Assembly: GCA_019116185.1 (NCBI GenBank) | Contig: DXCD01000225.1 | Span: 1 to 7,174 of the forward strand | Direction of reading: 5' to 3' | Length of the DNA: 7,174 nt | DNA from: Candidatus Mediterraneibacter stercorigallinarum | GTDB lineage: Bacteria > Bacillota > Clostridia > Lachnospirales > Lachnospiraceae | In this document: positions 1-5,279 of the stretch, piece after piece | How the letters are laid out: each line of letters starts with the position of its first letter | How positions within the stretch are numbered: position 1 is the stretch's first letter | Translations under genes and position numbers: made by a program | The notes under the pieces: generated by a model | Database searches by the model: none | The model's input: the letters and a program-made list of their open reading frames with translations, nothing else | What the model was told of the DNA's origin: nothing

Positions 1-263
1 ACCACACCCCGGTCCGCCACGAAAGGCACTTGAAATAGGGCTGCGGTTTTCTGCTTTCATCCGGTCGGCAGTCCCCCGCGGACAAATCCAGGATTTCGAA
101 AGCAAGTCCAAAGGGAACGCTATCGGCAAAACAAAACTTTTATCCAACCGGAACGCCATCCGCCCTCTGCGAATACGTCTTGGAAAACCCCCGCTGTTTT
201 CGGATGATTTACTCCAGCAAAGTCTTCCCGGCAAATCCAGATTGAACGCACAAATCCAGATTT
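1..263. other. Region without an assignable gene, downstream of the shell-protein gene
   Basis: I see no supported gene here. On the minus strand one frame stays open from 279 to the window edge (93 codons), but it begins inside the end of the shell-protein gene in another frame, its internal ATGs (157-159 and 58-60) lack a well-spaced ribosome binding site, and its product is rich in Arg, Pro and Ser without a recognisable domain. The stretch contains three near-copies of a short motif, TGGATTTG preceded by AATC or AATCC on the minus strand, at about 250-263, 231-243 and 83-96. A 6-bp inverted repeat (183-188 with 196-201) has no T-run, so no clear terminator for the minus-strand unit is visible. 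The edge may cut a real gene or a dispersed intergenic element. Confidence 0.5.
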
Positions 264-992
264 CTAGAATAGAAATGGCTTAGACGGTGTCTCTGGACAG
301 CTTCCCATTGCCACCAGCAGCTGCAGTCCGACTTCTCTTGCGGTGAGCACGGAGTTTTTGACAGCGGACGCGTCCCCTGTCACTGCCACTATGACTTCGT
401 TGGAGTGGCTTGTGCCTTTATCAGGCGTCATATATTTGACTACTTCTACAGGTGAAGATTTCACTGCGAGGTCAGCCATGACAAGTCCGATGGCTGCCGG
501 GGATCCGCAGAAGAAACCAAAGGGTCTGCCGATTGGCGCGCCGAATGCCATGTTGAGGGCAGAGTCTGCGTTGGCGGAGTAAGTGAATTCCAGATGCCCG
601 GCCTGGCTTATGTAGAGCTCTCCGGCATATTTTTCGATATATTCAAGAGAGATCTCCACTGCCTTTCTTACATCGGAGACATTATTGCCTCCGATGATGA
701 TGAAGCATCCGTGTCCGCCCCAGCCTTTGGTATCACGGGGAAGTTCAATGGACACGACTTCCGTGTTCGTTGACTTGACAGCCTCGTCCACGGCGTTGAT
801 CTGTCCGGCTGCTCCGGTACGGGAACTGATCAGTCCAAGGCTTTTATAGGATTTTTTTAGTTCCATCCGCTCAAGGAGAGAAGCGTCGATGCCCGGGATG
901 ACGAGCCCGATGGTGTCCAGCACGGTGGTGCCGACGAACTCGGTTAGGGAACAGTCTGTTGAAATCTTTGTCAGGTCATTTACATCTATCAT
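264..992 (-). CDS. pduB: PduB-type trimeric bacterial microcompartment shell protein (tandem BMC domains)
   Basis: Structural protein of the polyhedral shell of a bacterial microcompartment; PduB-class proteins form pseudohexameric trimers with two BMC domains per chain. The 242-residue product resembles PduB across its length: SLTEFVGT at residues 15-22, RTGA at 58-61, NTEVVSIELPRDTKG at 76-90, GGHG at 92-95, the second-domain FGAPIGRPFG at 150-159, and GTSHSNE at 193-199. Only about 14 residues precede SLTEFVGT, so the protein matches the short PduB' form rather than the long form whose N-terminal extension is linked to cargo attachment in Salmonella. The ATG at 990-992 is chosen over the upstream in-frame TTG (1011-1013) because AAGGAG (1000-1005) lies 7 bases before it. 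It is second in a unit with the SDR gene, 61 bp apart. No other shell or signature-enzyme gene is visible, so it looks like an orphan or satellite shell gene. Family call is firm; the physiological role is unknown. Confidence 0.93.
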   Translation of the reverse strand: MIDVNDLTKISTDCSLTEFVGTTVLDTIGLVIPGIDASLLERMELKKSYKSLGLISSRTGAAGQINAVDEAVKSTNTEVVSIELPRDTKGWGGHGCFIIIGGNNVSDVRKAVEISLEYIEKYAGELYISQAGHLEFTYSANADSALNMAFGAPIGRPFGFFCGSPAAIGLVMADLAVKSSPVEVVKYMTPDKGTSHSNEVIVAVTGDASAVKNSVLTAREVGLQLLVAMGSCPETPSKPFLF

Positions 993-1014
993 AAGTATTC
1001 TCCTTAATATCAAT

Positions 1015-1058
1015 CTATGAATCCGGAATCTTTATACTATGAATCCGGAATCTTTATA
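1015..1058. repeat. Perfect 22-bp tandem duplication in the SDR-pduB intergenic gap
   Basis: Bases 1015-1036 and 1037-1058 are identical and directly adjacent; each unit contains the palindromic core ATTCCGGAAT in slightly trimmed form (AATCCGGAATC on the plus strand). The second copy includes the stop codon of the SDR gene (1054-1056), so the duplication probably arose from the end of that gene and lengthened the gap to the shell-protein gene. It leaves the pduB ribosome binding site intact. Confidence 0.95.
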
Positions 1059-1800
1059 AGAATCCTCCATCCATGCGGATGATCTGTCCGGTGAGGTATC
1101 CGGGAGCCTCGGCCAGCATGAGTGCCAGATCTGCGGCCTCATCTGCTGTGCCGAACCGTCCGGCAGGGATCTCTTCTTTCAGGGCATTTTGTTCTTCCTC
1201 ACTCAGCCGGGCGTTCATCTCTGTGTCAATCACCCCGCATGCAATGGCGTTTACCTGGATATTGCTGGGCGCGAGCTCCTTTGCCAATGCCTGGGTCAGC
1301 CCGTTAAGCCCTGCTTTGGAAGCAGAGTAGGCGGCTTCGCAGGAAGCGCCGGCGACTCCCCACATGGAGGAAATATTGATGATCCGGCCCTGCTTTCTGG
1401 ATACCATATAAGGGATGGCTTCCCGGCAGCAGTAAAAAGCAGAAGACAGATTCGTGCCCATAATCATCTGCCACTCCTCATCTGACATATCGTTTAAGAG
1501 CCCGAAATAGGAGACTCCGGCATTATTGATAAGGACATCCAGGCCGCCCGAAGCGGAGGACGTGCTGCAGCCGGCAATGGTCCGGAAGATGGAACGCACT
1601 GTATCCGGATCGCTTACATCACCGGGAACTTGGGTGCAACTTCCGCCTGCATCCAAGATTTCTTTCTCCAAGGTATCAAGCATTGCCAGCCCGGTTCTGC
1701 AGTTTATGAATACGTGGTATCCGGCCTTCGCAAAGGCGAGAGCACAGGCACGGCCAATGCCCCGGGAAGAGCCGGTCACGAGCACATTTTTTTTATCCAT
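1054..1800 (-). CDS. Short-chain dehydrogenase/reductase, FabG/YmfI-like
   Basis: NAD(P)(H)-dependent cytosolic oxidoreductase of the classical SDR family, 248 residues, the usual length. Rossmann motif TGSSRGIG at 9-16, NNAG at 92-95, structural Asn117, catalytic Ser145, and YSASK with Tyr158/Lys162; C-terminal YLTGQ...DGGF is typical. Arg35 after the second strand suggests NADP(H) preference (inference). The ISSMWGVAGASCEAAYS stretch (143-159) resembles the YmfI group, which in Bacillus includes the reductase acting on the 5-aminopentanone modification of elongation factor P; plain FabG-like ketoacyl or sugar/aldehyde reductases are also possible. A serine-rich loop (77-87, GCSTSSASGG) precedes the NNAG strand. 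The ATG at 1798-1800 is chosen over an upstream GTG (1834-1836) because GGGAGGAA sits 7 bases before it and the Rossmann fold starts right after. First gene of the unit with pduB; the pairing could mean the enzyme handles a microcompartment product, but nothing in the sequence proves this. Confidence 0.9.
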   Translation of the reverse strand: MDKKNVLVTGSSRGIGRACALAFAKAGYHVFINCRTGLAMLDTLEKEILDAGGSCTQVPGDVSDPDTVRSIFRTIAGCSTSSASGGLDVLINNAGVSYFGLLNDMSDEEWQMIMGTNLSSAFYCCREAIPYMVSRKQGRIINISSMWGVAGASCEAAYSASKAGLNGLTQALAKELAPSNIQVNAIACGVIDTEMNARLSEEEQNALKEEIPAGRFGTADEAADLALMLAEAPGYLTGQIIRMDGGFL

Positions 1801-1820
1801 GGTCAGATTCCTCCCAATCT

Positions 1821-1856
1821 GTGTATAGTATAACACGGAAGGAATGCCAGTGCCAG
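1821..1856 (-). promoter_or_regulatory. Putative promoter of the SDR-pduB unit with overlapping operator-like element
   Basis: On the minus strand a -10 TATACT (1827-1832) and a -35 CTGGCA (1851-1856) are separated by 18 bases, with an A/T tract (1859-1865) just upstream that could act as an UP element. The predicted start falls close to the ribosome binding site, giving a short leader. A GTGT-N8-ACAC element (1821-1836) covers the -10 and has the same arm spacing as the uxaC operator, matching it at 10 of 16 positions by eye. The -35 is weak (4 of 6), so this is a moderate-confidence call. Confidence 0.5.
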
Positions 1857-1858
1857 AT

Positions 1859-1878
1859 AAAAAAAGCGGCGCGGCCGC
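1859..1878 (-). terminator. Terminator-like GC hairpin with T-run upstream of the SDR promoter
   Basis: Read on the minus strand, GCGGC-CGC-GCCGC folds into a 5-bp all-GC stem with a 3-base loop and is followed by seven T. This is the form of a short intrinsic terminator. No minus-strand gene lies just upstream, so it could stop antisense transcription coming from the lacI side, attenuate a longer leader of the SDR unit, or simply be an A/T tract beside a GC palindrome. The stem is short. Confidence 0.45.
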
Positions 1879-1956
1879 AGTGAGCGAACTGGTGCGGGTT
1901 TCCGAATGGCGCGGGCTGAACGGTTACTGTTTTGGCAAAGAGACGAAGGGGATCTG

Positions 1957-1985
1957 TTGATTCTTTCCCGGAGTTTTCTTATAAT
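1957..1985 (+). promoter_or_regulatory. Promoter of the LacI-family regulator gene
   Basis: TTGATT (1957-1962), a 17-base spacer and a perfect TATAAT (1980-1985) give a strong sigma-A-type promoter pointing at the regulator, with a predicted start near 1992 and a leader of about 68 bases. Just at the start site lies GTGTAAG (1994-2000), identical to one arm of the uxaC operator but without a matching second arm, so autoregulation is only a suggestion. Confidence 0.75.
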
Positions 1986-2059
1986 GGACATATGTGTAAG
2001 CAGCAGTTAAGAGACTGAGATTTGTGATGCTGCCGGGCGGCGGCAGAATGGAGATTGAC

Positions 2060-3064
2060 ATGAATATTTACGATATAGCGAAGCTTTCCGGAGTATCGAT
2101 TGCCACGGTGTCCAGAGTAGTAAACGGGAGTCCTAAGGTCAGCGGCCAGACCAAGGAGAAAGTGCTTGCCGTGATGGAGGAATATAACTATACGCCGAAT
2201 GTATTTGCGCGCGGGCTGGGACTGGGCTCTATGCAGACCATCGGGATCATTTGTCCGGATGTTTCTGACGCGTATATGGCCAGGGCTGTCGCATTCTTGG
2301 AGAGAAGGCTTAAGGAGTACGGGTATGACTGCATCCTCTATTGCAGCGGACACCGGCAGGAACGGAAGGAAGAGGCAGTGGATCTGCTCATGAAGAAGCA
2401 GATCGACGCGCTTGTGCTGGTGGGATCTACTTATACCGGCTATGGGGATGATGAAAGCTCATCTACCGAGTATATTGAGAAAGCAGCGGAGAAGATCCCG
2501 GTCTTTCTGATCAACGGCAGGATCAGCGGCAGCAATATTTATTCTGTGTATAACCGGGACGAAGAGGCGTCTTATGAGGCAGTATCCGGGCTGCTTCGCG
2601 CCGGGAGGAAGCGGGTGCTTTTCCTGACGGATTCCAGTTCCTACAGCGTTTCGCAGAAAATGAAAGGGTATGAGAGGGCGCTGCAGGATTACAGCCTTCC
2701 CGTATTAGAGGAGCTGAAGCTGTGTATGGATAACCGGATCCATCTGGTCAGGGATATCTTGTTGTCCAGGAGTACTCTGGAATATGACAGCGTTTTTGCC
2801 ACGGATGATGCCCTGGCTGTGGGAGCAGTGAAATATGCCCATGCAAAGGGACTTAAGATTCCGGAAGATTTAAGTATTATCGGGTATAACAATTCGGAAT
2901 ATTCTGTATGCTGCGAGCCGGAGCTGACAACGATTGATAATACGTCAGAAAAGCTTTGCAATCTTACGATCGATAATATCATGAAACTTCTGAAAGGGGA
3001 GGAAGTGCCGGCGGAAGTACCGGTAAAATGCATGATTGTGAAGAGATGCACTACAGATTTTTAG
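2060..3064 (+). CDS. LacI-family transcriptional regulator
   Basis: Sugar-responsive DNA-binding repressor, 334 residues, normal for the family. The helix-turn-helix is at the very N-terminus (DIAKLSGVSIATVSRVVNG, residues 5-23), then the hinge helix region NVFARGLGLGS (47-57), then a periplasmic-binding-protein-like effector and dimerisation domain starting at IGIICPD (61-67), with the conserved ATDDALAVGAVKYAHAKG (247-264) and the LSIIGYNNSEY stretch (271-281). The ATG at 2060 is chosen because GGAG (2050-2053) lies 6 bases upstream and family members start right at the helix-turn-helix; an in-frame ATG at 2048 is possible. It sits divergent to the SDR-pduB unit and upstream of the uronate genes. 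The operator at 3599-3614 is a natural target and the element at 1821-1836 a weaker one. The effector is not readable from sequence; a uronate or its catabolite is inferred from neighbours. Confidence 0.93.
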   Translation: MNIYDIAKLSGVSIATVSRVVNGSPKVSGQTKEKVLAVMEEYNYTPNVFARGLGLGSMQTIGIICPDVSDAYMARAVAFLERRLKEYGYDCILYCSGHRQERKEEAVDLLMKKQIDALVLVGSTYTGYGDDESSSTEYIEKAAEKIPVFLINGRISGSNIYSVYNRDEEASYEAVSGLLRAGRKRVLFLTDSSSYSVSQKMKGYERALQDYSLPVLEELKLCMDNRIHLVRDILLSRSTLEYDSVFATDDALAVGAVKYAHAKGLKIPEDLSIIGYNNSEYSVCCEPELTTIDNTSEKLCNLTIDNIMKLLKGEEVPAEVPVKCMIVKRCTTDF

Positions 3065-3089
3065 TGCTGCTATAGAGCAGGAGGTCAGG

Positions 3090-3142
3090 CGAAAGGCAGA
3101 TCACGCCGGGGGCGCCAGCCACCCGGCTTAATCTGCCTTTCG
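3090..3142. terminator. Large two-step hairpin between convergent lacI-type and DUF3221-like genes
   Basis: A perfect 12-bp inverted repeat (3090-3101 CGAAAGGCAGAT with 3131-3142) encloses a 3/3 internal loop, a second perfect 6-bp repeat (GCCGGG 3105-3110 with CCCGGC 3122-3127) and an 11-base loop. The right arm is the last four sense codons (Arg-Lys-Ala-Asp) of the minus-strand gene and the internal loop contains its TAA stop. Neither strand has a T-run after the stem, so classic intrinsic termination is uncertain; a bidirectional terminator or transcript-stabilising 3' structure is the likely role given the convergent arrangement. Confidence 0.65.
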
Positions 3143-3427
3143 AATCGATAGGGCCTTGATCTGCGGAGGAGAAGATTCCATTACTCCACCATCGTATTCT
3201 ACGATAACCTGATCTCCGACCTGGAAATCATCAAGGGATCCTATACTTAGTTTTTCCCCGACCAGCGTTTCGTTGTCAGCTTCATCAACGTACAGCACCA
3301 ACACGCCGTTGTCGTCAATGACAGTTCCGGTCAGATAAGAATGGCTGAATTTTATCACTGCATATATGGCTAAGATCAGCAGGACAGCCACAAGAATGAT
3401 TTTCCAATGTGATTTTATTATCTTCAT
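3128..3427 (-). CDS. Small membrane-anchored DUF3221-like protein
   Basis: A 99-residue protein of unknown function. One hydrophobic segment (residues 9-26, after Lys2, Lys5 and Lys10) suggests a single membrane anchor or uncleaved signal with the C-terminal part outside the cell; there is no lipobox cysteine. Residues 33-96 form a small predicted beta domain: TGTVIDDNGVLVLYV, then FQVGDQVIVEYDGGVMES, then a PPQIKALSIRK end. The VGD-V-V-(Y/F)-GG-ES-P-Q-A pattern is that of DUF3221/YobA-type domains, as I recall the family; the match is by eye. The start has a strong AAAGGGGG site (3433-3440) 5 bases upstream. The gene is convergent with the regulator and divergent from uxaC; its last codons form one arm of the hairpin at 3090-3142. 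No evidence ties it to uronate metabolism. Confidence 0.8.
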   Translation of the reverse strand: MKIIKSHWKIILVAVLLILAIYAVIKFSHSYLTGTVIDDNGVLVLYVDEADNETLVGEKLSIGSLDDFQVGDQVIVEYDGGVMESSPPQIKALSIRKAD

Positions 3428-3448
3428 AAAAACCCCCTTTCTATATCT

Positions 3449-3477
3449 ATCTTAACAAAAGCAGGCGAAGCTGTCTT
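3449..3477 (-). promoter_or_regulatory. Possible promoter of the DUF3221-like gene
   Basis: On the minus strand AAGACA (3472-3477), 17 bases, then TAAGAT (3449-3454), each matching the sigma-A consensus at 4 of 6 positions. The predicted start near 3442 would leave a leader just long enough for the ribosome binding site at 3433-3440. A minus-strand TTGACA at 3487-3492 has no matching -10 at the right distance. Confidence 0.35.
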
Positions 3478-3586
3478 TGGGTGATATTGTCAAAACAGGA
3501 GCGTCTTTTTTATGCACTTTTCTTAAAAGAGAGTGCCGGAAAGGAAGGCTTCACGTTTTTACGATTATTTAAAAATCAAAAACATA

Positions 3587-3615
3587 TTGACATTCGCTGT
3601 GTAAGCCCTTACACT
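3587..3615 (+). promoter_or_regulatory. Promoter of uxaC
   Basis: A perfect -35 TTGACA (3587-3592), a 17-base spacer and a -10 TACACT (3610-3615, 4 of 6 matches). The predicted start is near 3622, giving a leader of about 80 bases before the uxaC start codon. The operator palindrome lies entirely between the -35 and the -10 and overlaps the -10, the expected position for repression by steric occlusion. Confidence 0.75.
3599..3614. promoter_or_regulatory. LacI/CcpA-type operator in the uxaC promoter
   Basis: GTGTAAG-CC-CTTACAC is a perfect inverted repeat with 7-base arms and a 2-base centre. Its form is that of LacI-family operators. Its inner 14 bases also match the catabolite-responsive element consensus TGWAANCGNTNWCA with one mismatch (the central G), so the binder could be the LacI-type protein encoded at 2060-3064, CcpA, or both. 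Confidence 0.8.
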
Positions 3616-3704
3616 ACGAGCTGTAGAAGATGATATTTGATAGGGGTTCTGCTGCGTAGAGGGATGCGGCGGCAAGAATTTTACGATGGAAGGAGAATAA
3701 CAAG

Positions 3705-5120
3705 ATGAAACAATTTATGGACGAAGATTTTCTGTTGAGTACAGAGACGGCAAAGGAGCTGTTCCACGGATACGCGGAGAATACACCGGTTCTGGATTAT
3801 CACTGCCATATAAACCCGCGTGAGATTGCAAAGGACAGGAAGTTCGAGAATATTACACAGGTGTGGCTCGGGGGCGATCATTACAAATGGCGTCTCATGC
3901 GTTCTAACGGCGTGGAGGAAAAATATATTACAGGAGACGCTTCGGACCGTGAGAAATTCCAGAAGTGGGCAGAGACGCTGGAGCGCGGGATCGGCAATCC
4001 GCTGTATCACTGGAGCCATCTGGAACTCCGGAGATATTTCGGTTATCACGGAGTCCTGAACGGCAGGACAGCGGAAGAGGTGTGGAATCTGTGCAATGCA
4101 AAGCTGGCAGAAGATTCGATGAGCGTGCGCAATATCATCCGCCAGTCCGGGGTCACCCTTGTCTGCACCACGGACGATCCGGCAGATTCGCTGGAGTGGC
4201 ATAAGGTCATCAGGGAAGATGAAAGCTTTGAAGTACAGGTGCTTCCGGCGTGGCGTCCGGACAAGGCGATGAATGTAGAGAAGCCGGACTTTGCAGAATA
4301 TCTGGAGAAGCTCGGCGCGGCAGCGGGGATGGAGATCCATACATTTGCGGATATCAAAGAAGCGTTGAAAAAGAGGATGGCATTCTTTAATGAGATGGGA
4401 TGCCGCGCTTCTGACCATGCCCTTGAATACGTGATGTATGTGCCGGCTTCTGATGAGGAAGTGGAAGCAGTAGTGGCTAAGCGGCTTGCCGGTGAGCAGA
4501 TCACCAAGGAAGAAGAGCTGAAATACAAGACCGCGTTCATGCTGTTCGCGGGGAGAGAGTACAGCAGGCTCGACTGGGCAATGCAGCTCCACTACGGGTG
4601 CAAGCGGGATAATAACACGCCCATGTTCAATAAGCTGGGGCCGGATACCGGATATGACTGTATCAATAATTACGCTCCGTCCGGACAGATGGCAGATTTC
4701 CTGAATGCATTAAACGCAACATGCGAGCTGCCGAAAACGATTATTTACAGCCTGAATCCGAATGATGACGAGGCCATCGGAACGATTCTCGGCTGCTTCC
4801 AGGATTCCTCCGCAGCGGCAAAGATTCAGCAGGGATCCGCATGGTGGTTCAATGACCACAAGACCGGCATGATCAAGCAGATGACATCCCTGGCAAATCT
4901 GGGATGCCTCGGGAATTTTGTTGGCATGCTCACAGATTCCAGGAGCTTCCTCTCCTATACAAGGCATGAGTATTTCCGGAGAATCCTCTGCGGCCTGCTG
5001 GGAAGCTGGGTAGAGAACGGAGAATATCCGAAAGATATGAATGTCCTCGGAAATATTGTGAAGGACATTTCCTATAATAATGCAGTGAGATACTTCGGGT
5101 TTGACTTGGAGACTGTGTAA
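3705..5120 (+). CDS. uxaC: Glucuronate (uronate) isomerase
   Basis: Cytosolic isomerase (EC 5.3.1.12) interconverting D-glucuronate with D-fructuronate and D-galacturonate with D-tagaturonate, the first step of hexuronate breakdown. The 471-residue product has the family length and shows its hallmarks: the metal-binding-type HCH in DYHCHINP (31-38), WLGGDHYKWRLMR (54-66), CTTDDP (154-159), LPAWRPDKA (180-188), LHYGCKRDNNTPMF (295-308), GSAWWFNDHKTGM (377-389) and SYTRHEYFRR (417-426) near the C-terminus. AAGGAG ends 9 bases before the ATG. It belongs to the amidohydrolase-fold enzymes. It is followed after 159 bp by the GH105 gene. The other pathway steps (fructuronate/tagaturonate reductases, dehydratases, KDG kinase) are not in the window. 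Regulation through the operator at 3599-3614 is likely. A long antisense frame inside it is a shadow of codon bias. Confidence 0.98.
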   Translation: MKQFMDEDFLLSTETAKELFHGYAENTPVLDYHCHINPREIAKDRKFENITQVWLGGDHYKWRLMRSNGVEEKYITGDASDREKFQKWAETLERGIGNPLYHWSHLELRRYFGYHGVLNGRTAEEVWNLCNAKLAEDSMSVRNIIRQSGVTLVCTTDDPADSLEWHKVIREDESFEVQVLPAWRPDKAMNVEKPDFAEYLEKLGAAAGMEIHTFADIKEALKKRMAFFNEMGCRASDHALEYVMYVPASDEEVEAVVAKRLAGEQITKEEELKYKTAFMLFAGREYSRLDWAMQLHYGCKRDNNTPMFNKLGPDTGYDCINNYAPSGQMADFLNALNATCELPKTIIYSLNPNDDEAIGTILGCFQDSSAAAKIQQGSAWWFNDHKTGMIKQMTSLANLGCLGNFVGMLTDSRSFLSYTRHEYFRRILCGLLGSWVENGEYPKDMNVLGNIVKDISYNNAVRYFGFDLETV

Positions 5121-5169
5121 GTCACGGGCGGAGACAGCCGCATAGATTTCGGATGTCGGGTATTTCAAG

Positions 5170-5206
5170 TGATCTGCCGGAGAAAAAGTCGTTTTTTTTC
5201 AGATCA
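5170..5206. repeat. Inverted repeat with A/T-rich interior upstream of the GH105 promoter
   Basis: TGATCTG (5170-5176) is repeated inverted as CAGATCA (5200-5206). Between them five A (5183-5187) can pair with part of an eight-T run (5192-5199) around a GTCG loop. It lies between uxaC and the GH105 promoter. The stem lacks the GC content of a good terminator and the T-run is inside, so it may be a protein-binding site or a weak transcript structure. Confidence 0.5.
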
Positions 5207-5243
5207 GTGTTCGGGTAATTCTGTTCCGCGCCGTGATTTAATC

Positions 5244-5252
5244 TGCTATAAT
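5244..5252 (+). promoter_or_regulatory. Extended -10 promoter of the GH105 gene
   Basis: TGC followed by a perfect TATAAT (5247-5252) forms an extended -10 element. The hexamer 17 bases upstream (TTCCGC, 5224-5229) is a poor -35, which extended -10 promoters can tolerate. The start near 5259 leaves a leader of about 20 bases containing the AGGAGG ribosome binding site. The gene can therefore be transcribed separately from uxaC, though readthrough is also likely because I see no strong terminator between them. Confidence 0.65.
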
Positions 5253-5279
5253 GCGAATATCAGAAGGAGGAGAGAGCGG

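Noticed and set aside
183..201. GAAAAC/GTTTTC inverted repeat as terminator of the SDR-pduB unit
   Set aside because: Six AT-rich pairs without a T-run on the minus strand.
1..279. Open minus-strand frame as a real partial gene
   Set aside because: No convincing start or ribosome binding site, unusual composition and overlap with the shell-protein gene end; kept only as an observation.
1015..1058. Start of a CRISPR-like array
   Set aside because: Only two head-to-tail copies with no spacer between them.
1979..2353. Minus-strand frame overlapping the start of the LacI-type gene
   Set aside because: Overlaps the regulator promoter and helix-turn-helix coding region, with no recognisable motif.
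3514..3536. Imperfect palindrome GCACT...AGTGC in the DUF3221/uxaC intergenic region
   Set aside because: Only five solid outer pairs, then wobbles and a mismatch; no T-run follows on either strand and it matches no promoter position.
3681..4592. 303-codon open frame on the minus strand inside uxaC
   Set aside because: It is antisense to a certain UxaC gene, has no ribosome binding site or recognisable domain, and its Cys/His/Leu-rich product is typical of a codon-bias shadow.
5115..5121. GTGTAAG at the end of uxaC as a regulator site
   Set aside because: It consists of the last codons and stop of uxaC, has no second arm and a 7-mer of this kind is expected about once per window by chance.
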